Source: Symbiodinium natans
Lineage: Eukaryota; Sar; Dinophyceae; Suessiales; Symbiodiniaceae
Direction: 5' to 3'
Length of the DNA stretch: 53,193 bases
NCBI GenBank assembly: GCA_905221605.1
Contig: CAJNDS010000901.1
Span: 1-53,193 of the forward strand
Below, in pieces: positions 16,651-27,479 of the stretch (positions are counted from its first letter, which is position 1; the number at the start of each line of letters is the position of its first letter). The position numbers were made by a program, and so were the translations under genes. The notes beneath the pieces are model-generated. The model saw only the letters and a program-made list of their open reading frames with translations, ran no database searches and was not told the DNA's origin.

Positions 16651-18226
16651 TTTCTTCATTCATGTGAAAAGAATTTTAAGCCGCAGCTGGCTCCAAGTCC
16701 TCTTCATTCTCACTCTATTCAAAACATCACGACGGACCTCGAAGGGGCCTCGACCGCTGAAGATGATCCTGCAAAAGCTATTCTTGCTGCCGCAAGTTTT
16801 AATTTCAGACTTCTCGACGGGCCTCAAATAAGGCCTCGATGATCCTGAGCTGTCAAAGATTTCGACGGGCGTGAGAAAGTCCTGAGAAGCCCTCTGCGTG
16901 ACATTGCAAGCTGATGTTGGTAGTTGGTAGTCTCCAGCGGGCAAGCAAACAAAATCGCGCCCTGTTCAACTGGAGGAGGCCTCGGACCGGCCTCGGGAGG
17001 CTTGGAAGCCTTCAGCAAAGTCTGAGGCTCGAAGATGATGTTGCGTGTAAGCCAAGTGAACGCTCCCAACCATTTAAACCTCAACATGCACCTCAATGGA
17101 GAAGACGAACTGACGTTCACAAGGCTTTCGCTGGCATCGGCCTTTCCCTATATCTTCTTCTTCATTGGGCGCATGGCAACTTAAGTTCCGGGCCGGCGCA
17201 GCACGCTTAAATACCTCCGCCGTCCAAAACCCAAGCCCGCCAAAGGTCTCATTCTGCAATGCCGAGCAGGCGACTCTGCGCAACCACAGAAGATGTCGTT
17301 GGTCAACTTCCCAGAGCTTGAAGCGTGACTCCTTTCCACAGGAAAAACCAACAGACCTGCAGCTCAGCGGGGCTGTCGGGCGACCCCACTTTCAGGCCCG
17401 GAAAACACAAGCAATTCTGGCTTCGCCAGGATGGGCCTCCACAGTTGCAGTTCTGCCTCACTGCAAGATTACAAAGACGCGCATGCAGCTGCTTCGGACA
17501 AGCCCCGTGCGCTTAGGATGACGCTGTCCAAAGTTACTGGAACAAGGGCAGGGGCGCAGCCCACGAGATCCGGTTGCACGGGCGCAAATTCGGGGCAAAA
17601 AACGGGGCCGTCTCGCGGCCCCAAAAATGGGGCCGCGAAATGGACCCAGTTCCTGTAATACAATTTAAAATTAAATTTAGGGGTTGTGAAACCGCGACCC
17701 CAAAATTGGGGCCACCTGGCGGCCCCAATTTTGGGGCCGCGAATTCTTCTATTTTTAGGCTCATCTCATCTCGCGCTTTCCACTCGGGGCCCACAGACAA
17801 GTGCTCAAAGCGGAAACCTGAGAACCACGACCGCCGCAGGCAGCTTTGTGGTGGAAGAGATCAACATGAGAGAAACGTGCACAGGGGAGGCCCTCGCACG
17901 CGAAGCCAGAATTGTTGAGATTTTTCGACCCCAGATTTGGAGTCGCGCAAACTGGCAACTTTTGCAAACATGTGTGTGTACGCGATATTGCAAGGCCTCA
18001 GGCCTTCTGAGGCCTCCCGAACCCTCAGTCATGGGGTTTCGAAGCCTTCCGAGGCCTCCCGAGGCCTCACTCATGGGATTTCGAGGCCTTTCGAGGCCTC
18101 GCGAGGCCTCGACAAAATCCCAAAACCCCTTTAGCTTGCAAGATTACGAGGCCTCGGGGACCCGGGCTTATAATACTATTAGAGGGGTCCCCGCAAGGCC
18201 TCGAGCCCGGACGAACCCTGGCTGCC
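16651..18226 (+). repeat. Array copy 3 (1,576 bp)
   Basis: Lacks the 8-bp segment, as copy 2. Private changes: GGCCCGGAAAACAC in place of GGCCCGCAAAACAC, and TTACTGGAACAAG in place of TTACTAGAACAAG. Confidence 0.85.
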
Positions 18227-19810
18227 TTTCTTCATTCATGTGAAAAGAATTTTAAGCCGCAGCTGGCTCCAAGTCCTCTTCATTCTCACTCTATTCAAAA
18301 CATCACGACGGACCTCGAAGGGGCCTCGACCGCTGAAGATGATCCTGCAAAAGCTATTCTTGCTGCCGCAAGTTTTAATTTCAGACTTCTCGACGGGCCT
18401 CAAATAAGGCCTCGATGATCCTGAGCTGTCAAAGATTTCGACGGGCGTGAGAAAGTCCTGAGAAGCCCTCTGCGTGACATTGCAAGCTGATGTTGGTAGT
18501 TGGTAGTCTCCAGCGGGCAAGCAAACAAAATCGCGCCCTGTTCAACTGGAGGAGGCCTCGGACCGGCCTCGGGAGGCTTGGAAGCCTTCAGCAAAGTCTG
18601 AGGCTCGAAGATGATGTTGCGTGTAAGCCAAGTGAACGCTCCCAACCATTTAAACCTCAACATGCACCTCAATGGAGAAGACGAACTGACGTTCACAAGG
18701 CTTTCGCTGGCATCGGCCTTTCCCTATATCTTCTTCTTCATTGGGCGCATGGCAACTTAAGTTCCGGGCCGGCGCAGCACGCTTAAATACCTCCGCCGTC
18801 CAAAACCCAAGCCCGCCAAAGGTCTCATTCTGCAATGCCGAGCAGGCGACTCTGCGCAACCACAGAAGATGTTGAAGCCACGTTGGTCAACTTCCCAGAG
18901 CTTGAAGCGTGACTCCTTTCCACAGGAAAAACCAACAGACCTGCAGCTCAGCGGGGCTGTCGGGCGACCCCACTTTCAGGCCCGCAAAACACAAGCAATT
19001 CTGGCTTCGCCAGGATGGGCCTCCACAGTTGCAGTTCTGCCTCACTGCAAGATTACAAAGACGCGCATGCAGCTGCTTCGGACAAGCCCCGTGCGCTTAG
19101 GATGACGCTGTCCAAAGTTACTAGAACAAGGGCAGGGGCGCAGCCCACGAGATCCGGTTGCACGGGCGCAAATTCGGGGCAAAAAACGGGGCCGTCTCGC
19201 GGCCCCAAAAATGGGGCCGCGAAATGGACCCAGTTCCTGTAATACAATTTAAAATTAAATTTAGGGGTTGTGAAACCGCGACCCCAAAATTGGGGCCACC
19301 TGGCGGCCCCAATTTTGGGGCCGCGAATTCTTCTATTTTTAGGCTCATCTCATCTCGCGCTTTCCACTCGGGGCCCACAGACAAGTGCTCAAAGCGGAAA
19401 CCTGAGAACCACGACCGCCGCAGGCAGCTTTGTGGTGGAAGAGATCAACATGAGAGAAACGTGCACAGGGGAGGCCCTCGCACGCGAAGCCAGAATTGTT
19501 GAGATTTTTCGACCCCAGATTTGGAGTCGCGCAAACTGGCAACTTTTGCAAACATGTGTGTGTACGCGATATTGCAAGGCCTCAGGCCTTCTGAGGCCTC
19601 CCGAACCCTCAGTCATGGGGTTTCGAAGCCTTCCGAGGCCTCCCGAGGCCTCACTCATGGGATTTCGAGGCCTTTCGAGGCCTCGCGAGGCCTCGACAAA
19701 ATCCCAAAACCCCTTTAGCTTGCAAGATTACGAGGCCTCGGGGACCCGGGCTTATAATACTATTAGAGGGGTCCCCGCAAGGCCTCGAGCCCGGACGAAC
19801 CCTGGCTGCC
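18227..19810 (+). repeat. Array copy 4 (1,584 bp)
   Basis: Has the 8-bp segment and TTGCGTGTAAG, so it mixes the markers of copies 1 and 2, a sign of exchange between copies. Confidence 0.85.
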
Positions 19811-21394
19811 TTTCTTCATTCATGTGAAAAGAATTTTAAGCCGCAGCTGGCTCCAAGTCCTCTTCATTCTCACTCTATTCAAAACATCACGACGGACCTC
19901 GAAGGGGCCTCGACCGCTGAAGATGATCCTGCAAAAGCTATTCTTGCTGCCGCAAGTTTTAATTTCAGACTTCTCGACGGGCCTCAAATAAGGCCTCGAT
20001 GATCCTGAGCTGTCAAAGATTTCGACGGGCGTGAGAAAGTCCTGAGAAGCCCTCTGCGTGACATTGCAAGCTGATGTTGGTAGTTGGTAGTCTCCAGCGG
20101 GCAAGCAAACAAAATCGCGCCCTGTTCAACTGGAGGAGGCCTCGGACCGGCCTCGGGAGGCTTGGAAGCCTTCAGCAAAGTCTGAGGCTCGAAGATGATG
20201 TTGCGCGTAAGCCAAGTGAACGCTCCCAACCATTTAAACCTCAACATGCACCTCAATGGAGAAGACGAACTGACGTTCACAAGGCTTTCGCTGGCATCGG
20301 CCTTTCCCTATATCTTCTTCTTCATTGGGCGCATGGCAACTTAAGTTCCGGGCCGGCGCAGCACGCTTAAATACCTCCGCCGTCCAAAACCCAAGCCCGC
20401 CAAAGGTCTCATTCTGCAATGCCGAGCAGGCGACTCTGCGCAACCACAGAAGATGTTGAAGCCACGTTGGTCAACTTCCCAGAGCTTGAAGCGTGACTCC
20501 TTTCCACAGGAAAAACCAACAGACCTGCAGCTCAGCGGGGCTGTCGGGCGACCCCACTTTCAGGCCCGCAAAACACAAGCAATTCTGGCTTCGCCAGGAT
20601 GGGCCTCCACAGTTGCAGTTCTGCCTCACTGCAAGATTACAAAGACGCGCATGCAGCTGCTTCGGACAAGCCCCGTGCGCTTAGGATGACGCTGTCCAAA
20701 GTTACTAGAACAAGGGCAGGGGCGCAGCCCACGAGATCCGGTTGCACGGGCGCAAATTCGGGGCAAAAAACGGGGCCGTCTCGCGGCCCCAAAAATGGGG
20801 CCGCGAAATGGACCCAGTTCCTGTAATACAATTTAAAATTAAATTTAGGGGTTGTGAAACCGCGACCCCAAAATTGGGGCCACCTGGCGGCCCCAATTTT
20901 GGGGCCGCGAATTCTTCTATTTTTAGGCTCATCTCATCTCGCGCTTTCCACTCGGGGCCCACAGACAAGTGCTCAAAGCGGAAACCTGAGAACCACGACC
21001 GCCGCAGGCAGCTTTGTGGTGGAAGAGATCAACATGAGAGAAACGTGCACAGGGGAGGCCCTCGCACGCGAAGCCAGAATTGTTGAGATTTTTCGACCCC
21101 AGATTTGGAGTCGCGCAAACTGGCAACTTTTGCAAACATGTGTGTGTACGCGATATTGCAAGGCCTCAGGCCTTCTGAGGCCTCCCGAACCCTCAGTCAT
21201 GGGGTTTCGAAGCCTTCCGAGGCCTCCCGAGGCCTCACTCATGGGATTTCGAGGCCTTTCGAGGCCTCGCGAGGCCTCGACAAAATCCCAAAACCCCTTT
21301 AGCTTGCAAGATTACGAGGCCTCGGGGACCCGGGCTTATAATACTATTAGAGGGGTCCCCGCAAGGCCTCGAGCCCGGACGAACCCTGGCTGCC
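19811..21394 (+). repeat. Array copy 5 (1,584 bp)
   Basis: Has the 8-bp segment and TTGCGCGTAAG, the same marker pair as copy 1. Confidence 0.85.
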
Positions 21395-22194
21395 TTTCTT
21401 CATTCATGTGAAAAGAATTTTAAGCCGCAGCTGGCTCCAAGTCCTCTTCATTCTCACTCTATTCAAAACATCACGACGGACCTCGAAGGGGCCTCGACCG
21501 CTGAAGATGATCCTGCAAAAGCTATTCTTGCTGCCGCAAGTTTTAATTTCAGACTTCTCGACGGGCCTCAAATAAGGCCTCGATGATCCTGAGCTGTCAA
21601 AGATTTCGACGGGCGTGAGAAAGTCCTGAGAAGCCCTCTGCGTGACATTGCAAGCTGATGTTGGTAGTTGGTAGTCTCCAGCGGGCAAGCAAACAAAATC
21701 GCGCCCTGTTCAACTGGAGGAGGCCTCGGACCGGCCTCGGGAGGCTTGGAAGCCTTCAGCAAAGTCTGAGGCTCGAAGATGATGTTGCGTGTAAGCCAAG
21801 TGAACGCTCCCAACCATTTAAACCTCAACATGCACCTCAATGGAGAAGACGAACTGACGTTCACAAGGCTTTCGCTGGCATCGGCCTTTCCCTATATCTT
21901 CTTCTTCATTGGGCGCATGGCTTATAATAAGTTCCGGGCCGGCGCAGCACGCTTAAATACCTCCGCCGTCCAAAACCCAAGCCCGCCAAAGGTCTCATTC
22001 TGCAATGCCGAGCAGGCGACTCTGCGCAACCACAGAAGATGTTCAAGCCACATTGGTCAACTTCCCAGAGCTTGAAGCGTGACTCCTTTCCACAGGAAAA
22101 ACCAACAGACCTGCAGCTCAGCGGGGCTGTCGGGCGACCCCACTTTCAGGCCCGCAAAACACAAGCAATTCTGGCTTCGCCAGGATGGGCCTCC
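21395..22194 (+). repeat. Array copy 6, truncated
   Basis: About 800 bp of the unit, then a clean break after GGATGGGCCTCC. It is the most diverged copy: GCATGGCTTATAATAAGTTCC replaces GCATGGCAACTTAAGTTCC, and TTCAAGCCACATTGG replaces TTGAAGCCACGTTGG. Greater divergence at the array edge is usual for satellites. Confidence 0.85.
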
Positions 22195-22311
22195 GCAGAA
22201 TATCGAAAAGTGCCGGAATGACTTGTCCGCAGGTTCCGCGCCACGAGCTTGCCTCCGAGCCCAGCCCGTTCAATTTGAAGAACCCTGTCTGCTCGCACCA
22301 AGCCGTTTCGG

Positions 22312-22410
22312 TTACCCTTTCGGCTCCCCCAACACCGCCGCAGCCTTCTTTGCAAAAACGTCAATGGCGACCAGCAGCAGGTACCTGTAGGGTCCGGCGC
22401 GCAAAAAAAG
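22312..22410 (-). pseudogene. Integrase-like fragment of a retroelement
   Basis: The minus strand reads GPYRYLLLVAIDVFAKKAAAV, which resembles the beta-strand pair and first-Asp region of retroviral-type integrase cores (YLLVxIDxFSK). The frame then runs into EPKGN and the similarity fades. Only this short stretch matches, so it is a fragment at best. It lies on the strand opposite to the dioxygenase-like segment just downstream. Confidence 0.35.
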
Positions 22411-22619
22411 GGCGCTTACATCGGCGCTTGATGCTGCGATCCTGCCGCCTGGCCTGGCGCAGAGTGTCCGCAATGCTGCCAAAGCTGGTACGGGAATCCT
22501 TGCAGATCTGCTTGATAATTTGCCCCGCGCCTCTGCAGCCATTTAAGAGCTTTCTTTTCCAGCGGCCCTGCTCCCTGCCAACGCAATTCGAGAGAGCCAT
22601 CAAGAGAGCCATATGTTCC

Positions 22620-23048
22620 TGTTCGCAAGCCAGAACCCTGCGCATCAAAACGGGCGTGCTCAAGGGAGTCAAGGGCCATGCAGGCAACAATGGACGCCCT
22701 GCCAGCCATGGAAAATGGACTTCTTTCGCAGTGATTCTGAACCCTCACAAGGACTCCACCGACATGGGGAACATGATCGGCATGCCAAATTATGCGATCG
22801 CACTGGGCAGCTTTGCTGGAGGCAAAGTCTGGATTGAAGATGAACAAGGCACGTCACTGGACGAAGTTGTGATGAAAAACAAAATTCATCAGCTTCGCGG
22901 ATCCTGGCTGGACATGCACGACAATCCAGTGTCCTTTGACGCGCGCCGGTTCCACAAAGTCGAGCCACACATTGGTCACATGTGGGCCATTGCGGCATAC
23001 ACTCCCACCGCTTTTAAGCGTTGCTCAAATGAAAATGCGAAGAATTGA
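22620..23048 (+). pseudogene. Fe(II)-dioxygenase-like domain of a dinoflagellate retroelement type
   Basis: The last 140 or so residues of a 287-codon frame are protein-like, while its first half is not. NPHKDSTD gives an H-x-D iron pair, IALGSFAGGKVWIEDE the following strand-turn-strand, and RRFHKVEPHIGHMWAIAAYTP the distal His and closing strands. This arrangement (HKD ... GGxLWxE ... FH ... AYT) is the one I know from many dinoflagellate retroelement-associated proteins, some of which are classed as 2-oxoglutarate/Fe(II) oxygenase-like. The Arg expected after the distal His is replaced. No start codon, partner domains or polyA are evident, so it is a solitary fragment. Confidence 0.45.
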
Positions 23049-23075
23049 CATCCCTGGGGTTCCCAAGCAGTAGCC

Positions 23076-23500
23076 GCACGCAAGGGCTTATACCGGAGAC
23101 AAGCATCCTTTTCCAGGCTTTTCAAGGTAGCTCTTAAGCTCGGGCTAGCTGCTTACTGCGTTCTGCAGACCCTGCATGCAACACTGCAGCAACCTGCAGA
23201 CCCTGCAGCCTGCAGCAAGCATGCGGACTCTGCAGCAAGCCTGCAGGCCCTGCAGCAGCCTGCAGCAAGCCTGCAGACCCCTGCAGCAAGCCTACAGCTG
23301 CAGGGTTTGTGGGCCCCTCGGCAGGCCTGCAACCTGCACAGCCTGCAGGCCAGCAGGGCCTGCGGGCCCTGCAGCAAGCCTGCAGACCCCTGCAGCAAGC
23401 CTAAGACCCTACAGACCCAGATCCTGCAGCAAACCTGCAGACCCTGCCACATGCCGCCCCTACAGACCCTACAGCAAGCCTGCAAAACCTGCTGGCTGCC
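23076..23500 (+). repeat. CTGCAG-rich module, copy 1
   Basis: Starts with CACGCAAGGGCTTATACCGGAG, passes through GGTAGCTCTTAAGCTCGGG, then becomes a degenerate short-period repeat of CTGCAGACC / CTGCAGCAAGC. A second copy in the same orientation is at 26,400-26,860, and the CTGCAG part is inverted at 25,230-25,497. Confidence 0.75.
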
Positions 23501-23896
23501 TCTCCCCTGGCAGCGTGTGTGGCAGCGCTTCCACGTCCGACATGTTGTCGGCTTGGTGAAGGTTGCAGAACAGGAGCGTGCTGATGTGGTAAAGAAGCGG
23601 TGCACGGCGTTTGAAAGTTTATGTTCGCGCCGCTCATGCAGCCGATGATTTTCTTCTTTGTCTCCGAGCCTCCAATGGAGGTCCTTTGCCTGGGGGTTTG
23701 GAGAATGTGCCTCGAGTGAAGCCAAGTAAGGCCTCACAGTCCCTTCAAGGGCTCCAAAACGTCATCAGGACCTCCCAGAGCCTTTTTTCCAACTTTTGCG
23801 GGCTGCCCGTTGGAAAAATCGCTGAAAAACGTGGCATCGCGCGGGTCCACATTCAGGACCGACAAACGACGAGAAACATCGGACGCATCAGAGTAC
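23500..23896. other. Non-coding stretch between repeats
   Basis: No gene I can support. A segment near 23,680-23,730 (GGGTTTGGAGAATGTGCCTCG) reappears inverted at 26,230-26,280. Confidence 0.35.
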
Positions 23897-26190
23897 CTTC
23901 CCAGTGGCAACCTGAATGGCGCCTATATGAATAAGCACAGGCCCACCGACCGCTTGCCACGCAGCGGTGCATTTTTATTGTGAGCGGTCCTCACGTCGGG
24001 CAAAATTTTGGCGAGTTTCAAAAGCGTGTCTTCTCATCAGAAATCGCACAGTTTGGCTCTCATTTTGAGGCCAGAAATTGGGTCCCAAAACTGGGTCTGT
24101 CTGATTCGAAACTCTTAGAAAAGATCCCATTTCGGGCTTCGCGTTGAGGCCCAAAAATGGGACCCCAGAATGGGCCGTGAAACATGGCAAGTGTGCTTTC
24201 AATTTTGCGGAGACACGCAAAGCATGCACCACATGTTTGGGTATTGCACATGACAAGCTGAATTGCAACTGTGGCAACCTGAATGGCGCCTATATGAATA
24301 AGTACGCCCACCACCGACCGCTTGCCACGCAGCGGAGCATTTTTTTATGTGAGCGGTCCTCACGTCGGGCAAAATTTTGGCGAGTTTCAAAAGTGTGTCT
24401 TCTCATCAGAAATCGCACAGTTTTTGGCCCTCATTTTGAGCCAGAAATTGGGTCCCAAAACTGGGTCTGCCTAATTCGAAACTCTGAAAAGATCCATTTC
24501 GGGCGTTGGGGCCCGAAAATGGGACCCTAGAATGGGCCTTCAATTTTGCGGAGACACGCAAAGCATGCACCGCATGTTTGGGTCGGGCGCAAAGACAGTC
24601 AGCGGTCGCTTAAGACTGTTGGCAATCGCGTTATAACGGAACAAGTCTTGCACATGACAAGCTAATTGCAACTGCGGGGGCACTCAAATGTGTCCTACTG
24701 TGGGTTCGCTTCTTGTGTCTTTTTGGGGTCTGGAGTATTTGAAAGACTGGTAAACCGTATAACCCTTGAGAAAGCGCGTGTAGCAGACCTGTGCACGAGT
24801 ACTACACTAAAAAAATGTGGGAAAACAGCGTGTAGTACCTTGATTCCAAGTAGAAACATACATGAACCTTAAAGTTTTGAAGAAACTATGCATTCATGCA
24901 GCACACTGTGGTTTTTCCCCAGCGCGGAGCGTGTAGTACCAGTTTTGATGAAATTACACCTGAGGCGAAATCCAGCTTTTCCCACAGCGCGGAGCGTGTA
25001 GTGCTAGTTTTCATGAAATTAGACTGGCCGAAAAATCGAGCTTTCCTACAGCGCGGAGCATGTGTGACACCTGGTTTTTAATTTGCAGTTCTACAGGTCA
25101 GGGGCTTTCAAGCTTCCTGCAGACTCTGGAGCCTTCAAGCCTTTGTGTTTAAAAGGGGAAATGGACTCCGTGTGAAAGCAGGAAAATGTCCAAGTAATTG
25201 AGGACTGGAAGCCATCCAGGCTGGGGGGAGAGGCACCAGCAGGTTTTGCAGGCTTGCTGTAGGGTCTGTAGGGGCGGCGTGCGGCAGGGTCTGCAGGTTT
25301 GCTGCAGGATCTGGGTCTGTAGGGTCTGCAGGCTTGCTGCAGGGGTCTGCAGGCTTGCTGCAGGGCCCGCAGGCCCTGCTGGCCTGCAGGCTGCTGCAGG
25401 GTCTGCAGGCTTGCCGAGGGGCCTACAAACCCTGCAGCTGTAGGCTTGCTGCAGGGGTCTGCAGGCTTGCTGCAGGCTGCTGCAGGTCTGCAGGGTCTGA
25501 GGCCAGAAATTGGGTCCCAAAACTGGGTCTGCCTGATTCGAAACTCTTAGAAAAGATCCCATTTCGGGCTTCGCGTTTGGGCCCAAAAATGGGACCCTAG
25601 AATGGGCCGTAAAACATGGCAAGTGTGCTTTCAATTTTGCGGAGACACGCAAAGCATGCACCACATGTTTGGGTCGGGCGCAAAGATAGTCAGCGGTCGC
25701 TTAAGACTGTTGGCAATAGCGCTATAACGGAACAAGTATTGCACATGACAAGCTGAATTGCAACTGTGGCAACCTGAATGGCGCCTATATGAATAAGTGC
25801 AGGCCCACCAGCGACCGCTTGCCACGCAGCGGTGACTCACGTCGGGCAAAATTTTGGCGAGCTTCAAAAGTGTGTCTTCTCATCAGAAATCGCACAGTTT
25901 TTGGCCCTCATTTTGAGGCCAGAAATTGGGTCCCAAAACTGGGTCTGCCTGATTCGAAACTCTTAGAAAAGATCCCATTTCGGGCTTCGCGTTGGGGCCC
26001 GAAAATGGGACCCTAGAATGGGCCGTAAAACATGGCAAGTGTGCTTTCAATTTTGCGGAGACACGCAAAGCATGCACCACATGTTTGGGTCGGGCGCAAA
26101 GATAGTCAGCGGTCGCTTAAGACTGTTGGCAATAGCGTTATAACGGAACAAGTATTGCACATGACAAGCTGAATTGCAACTGCGGGGGCA
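23897..26190 (+). repeat. Four-copy direct repeat
   Basis: A module of up to 400 bp recurs at about 23,897-24,180, 24,270-24,670, 25,500-25,760 and 25,763-26,190. Shared words are GGCGCCTATATGAATAAG, CACGTCGGGCAAAATTTTGG, CTCATCAGAAATCGCACAG, AGAAATTGGGTCCCAAAACT and GCGGAGACACGCAAAGCATG. Copies differ by small indels. Copies 2 and 3 are separated by the first arm of a large inverted repeat, which suggests that the arm was inserted into the array. The GGGTCCCA / TGGGACCC palindromes echo the hairpins of the 1.58-kb unit. Confidence 0.75.
24904..25497. repeat. Large inverted repeat, left arm
   Basis: Reverse complement of about 26,520-27,174 with indels. From outside to inside it holds three copies of a roughly 70-bp motif with CAGCGCGGAGCGTGTAGT, then a unique part (GGCTTTCAAGCTTCCTGCAG, GGACTGGAAGCCATCCAGG), then the CTGCAG-rich part. 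Confidence 0.75.
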
Positions 26191-26399
26191 CTCAAACGTG
26201 TCCTACGCTTCTTGTGTCTTTTTGGGGTCTGATTTGGCTTCACTCGAGGCACATTCTCCAAACCCCCAGGCAAAGGGCCTACCTTGTCCCAAATCAATAA
26301 AATGTTGTTGAAAATCCCCTTTCCCCCATGGCAATGTTGCAACACGTTGGTCATGTCAGACCGACCTTCAGCGTCCAACATTGCCATTGGGGGCTCGGG

Positions 26400-26870
26400 G
26401 GCACACGCAAGGGCTTATGACCGGAGACAAGCATCCTTTTCCAGGCTCTTCAGGCTCCAAGCCCTTGCAATTTCAAGGTAGCTCTCAAGCTCGGGCTGCG
26501 CTGCTTACTGCGTTCTGCAGACCCTGCATGTAACACTGCAGCAACCTGCAGACCCTGCAGACCTGCAGCAAGCATGCGGACTCTGCAGCAAGCCTGCAGG
26601 CCCTGCAGCAGCCTGCAGCAAGCCTGCAGACCCCTGCAGCAAGCCTACAGCTGCAGGGTTTGTAGGCCCCTCGGCAAGCCTGCAGACCCTGCAGCAGCCT
26701 GCAGGCCAGCAGGACCTGCGGGCCCTGCAGCAAGCCTGCAGACCCCTGCAGCAAGCCTGCAGACCCTACAGACCCAGATCCTGCAGCAAACCTGCAGACC
26801 CTGCCGCACGCCGCCCCTACAGACCCTACAGCAAGCCTGCAAAACCTGCTGGCTGCCTCTCCTGGATGGC
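26400..26870 (+). repeat. CTGCAG-rich module, copy 2
   Basis: Direct copy of 23,076-23,500 with small changes (an extra AGGCTCCAAGCCCTTGCAAT segment). Its CTGCAG block is the inner part of the right inverted-repeat arm. Confidence 0.75.
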
Positions 26871-27174
26871 TTCCAGTCCTCAATTACTTGGACATTTTCC
26901 TGCTTTCACACGGAGTCCATTTCCCCTTTTAAACACAAAGGCTTGAAGGCCCCAGAGTCTGCAGGAATTGAAAGCCCCTGACCTGTAGAACTGCAAATTA
27001 AAAACCAGGTGTCACACATGCTCCGCGCTGTAGGAAAAGCTCGATTTTTTGGCCAGTCTAATTTCATGAAAACTAGTACTACACGCTCCGCGCTGTGGGA
27101 AAAGCTGGATTTCGCCTCAGGTGTAATTTCATCAAAACTGGTACTACACGCTCCGCGCTGGGGAAAAACCACAG
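26520..27174. repeat. Large inverted repeat, right arm
   Basis: Mirror of 24,904-25,497, about 1 kb away. It ends with three motifs carrying ACACGCTCCGCGCTG. Together the arms could form a foldback of about 600 bp; a foldback or MITE-like element is possible, but no target duplication is obvious. Confidence 0.75.
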
Positions 27175-27479
27175 TGGATGGGCATTCGTGGCTCGCCGTT
27201 CGCGCGGCACCCGGCGTGCACTCTGTGCGTGGCTTTGTGACCGGTGGAAATGGGACATTTTGCCCGCGGTGATTGCAAAGGTGGAGTCGATTGAGAAGGA
27301 AGTCAAGGACAGCGTGAGCTGGGTCAGCAGCATCCTGGTAGCTGTGGTCCTCAGAGCATTCAGAGCAATGGGCAGTTTCAGGTGTCATTGTTGAGGACAG
27401 AGACTCCAAAGAGCCTTGCTCCTCTGACTTTCCAGAGGGGATTGGCTGTTGATTCTCGCTTGTATCCAAGACCTCTCGG

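Larger units (their letters stand above)
13491..22194. repeat. Tandem array of a 1.58-kb GC-rich unit, 5.5 copies
   Basis: Units start at 13,491, 15,075, 16,651, 18,227, 19,811 and 21,395, each with TTTCTTCATTCATGTG. Lengths are 1,584, 1,576, 1,576, 1,584 and 1,584 bp; the sixth is cut at about 22,194. By eye, full copies differ by only a few bases. An 8-bp segment near the middle is present in copies 1, 4, 5, 6 and absent from copies 2 and 3. Many overlapping frames are open on both strands because the DNA is GC-rich, and none has convincing protein character. The unit carries GGGGCC and GAGGCC palindromes. No tRNA, 5S rRNA or dinoflagellate spliced-leader sequence is visible. It looks like a satellite homogenised by unequal exchange. 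Confidence 0.9.

Noticed and set aside
13491-22194. Dozens of 60-185 codon ORFs repeated in each 1.58-kb unit (for example the 185-codon plus-strand frame).
   Set aside because: They overlap on both strands, follow from GC-rich sequence with few stops, and show no domain, start context or frame that the indel between copies respects.
13491-22194. Regular spacing suggested a CRISPR array or rRNA/spliced-leader gene array.
   Set aside because: The unit is 1.58 kb with no short repeat-spacer pattern, and no rRNA, tRNA or dinoflagellate spliced-leader motif was seen.
23153-23737. 194-codon minus-strand Cys/Arg-rich ORF across CTGCAG repeats.
   Set aside because: Most of it is antisense of the short-period CTGCAG repeat.
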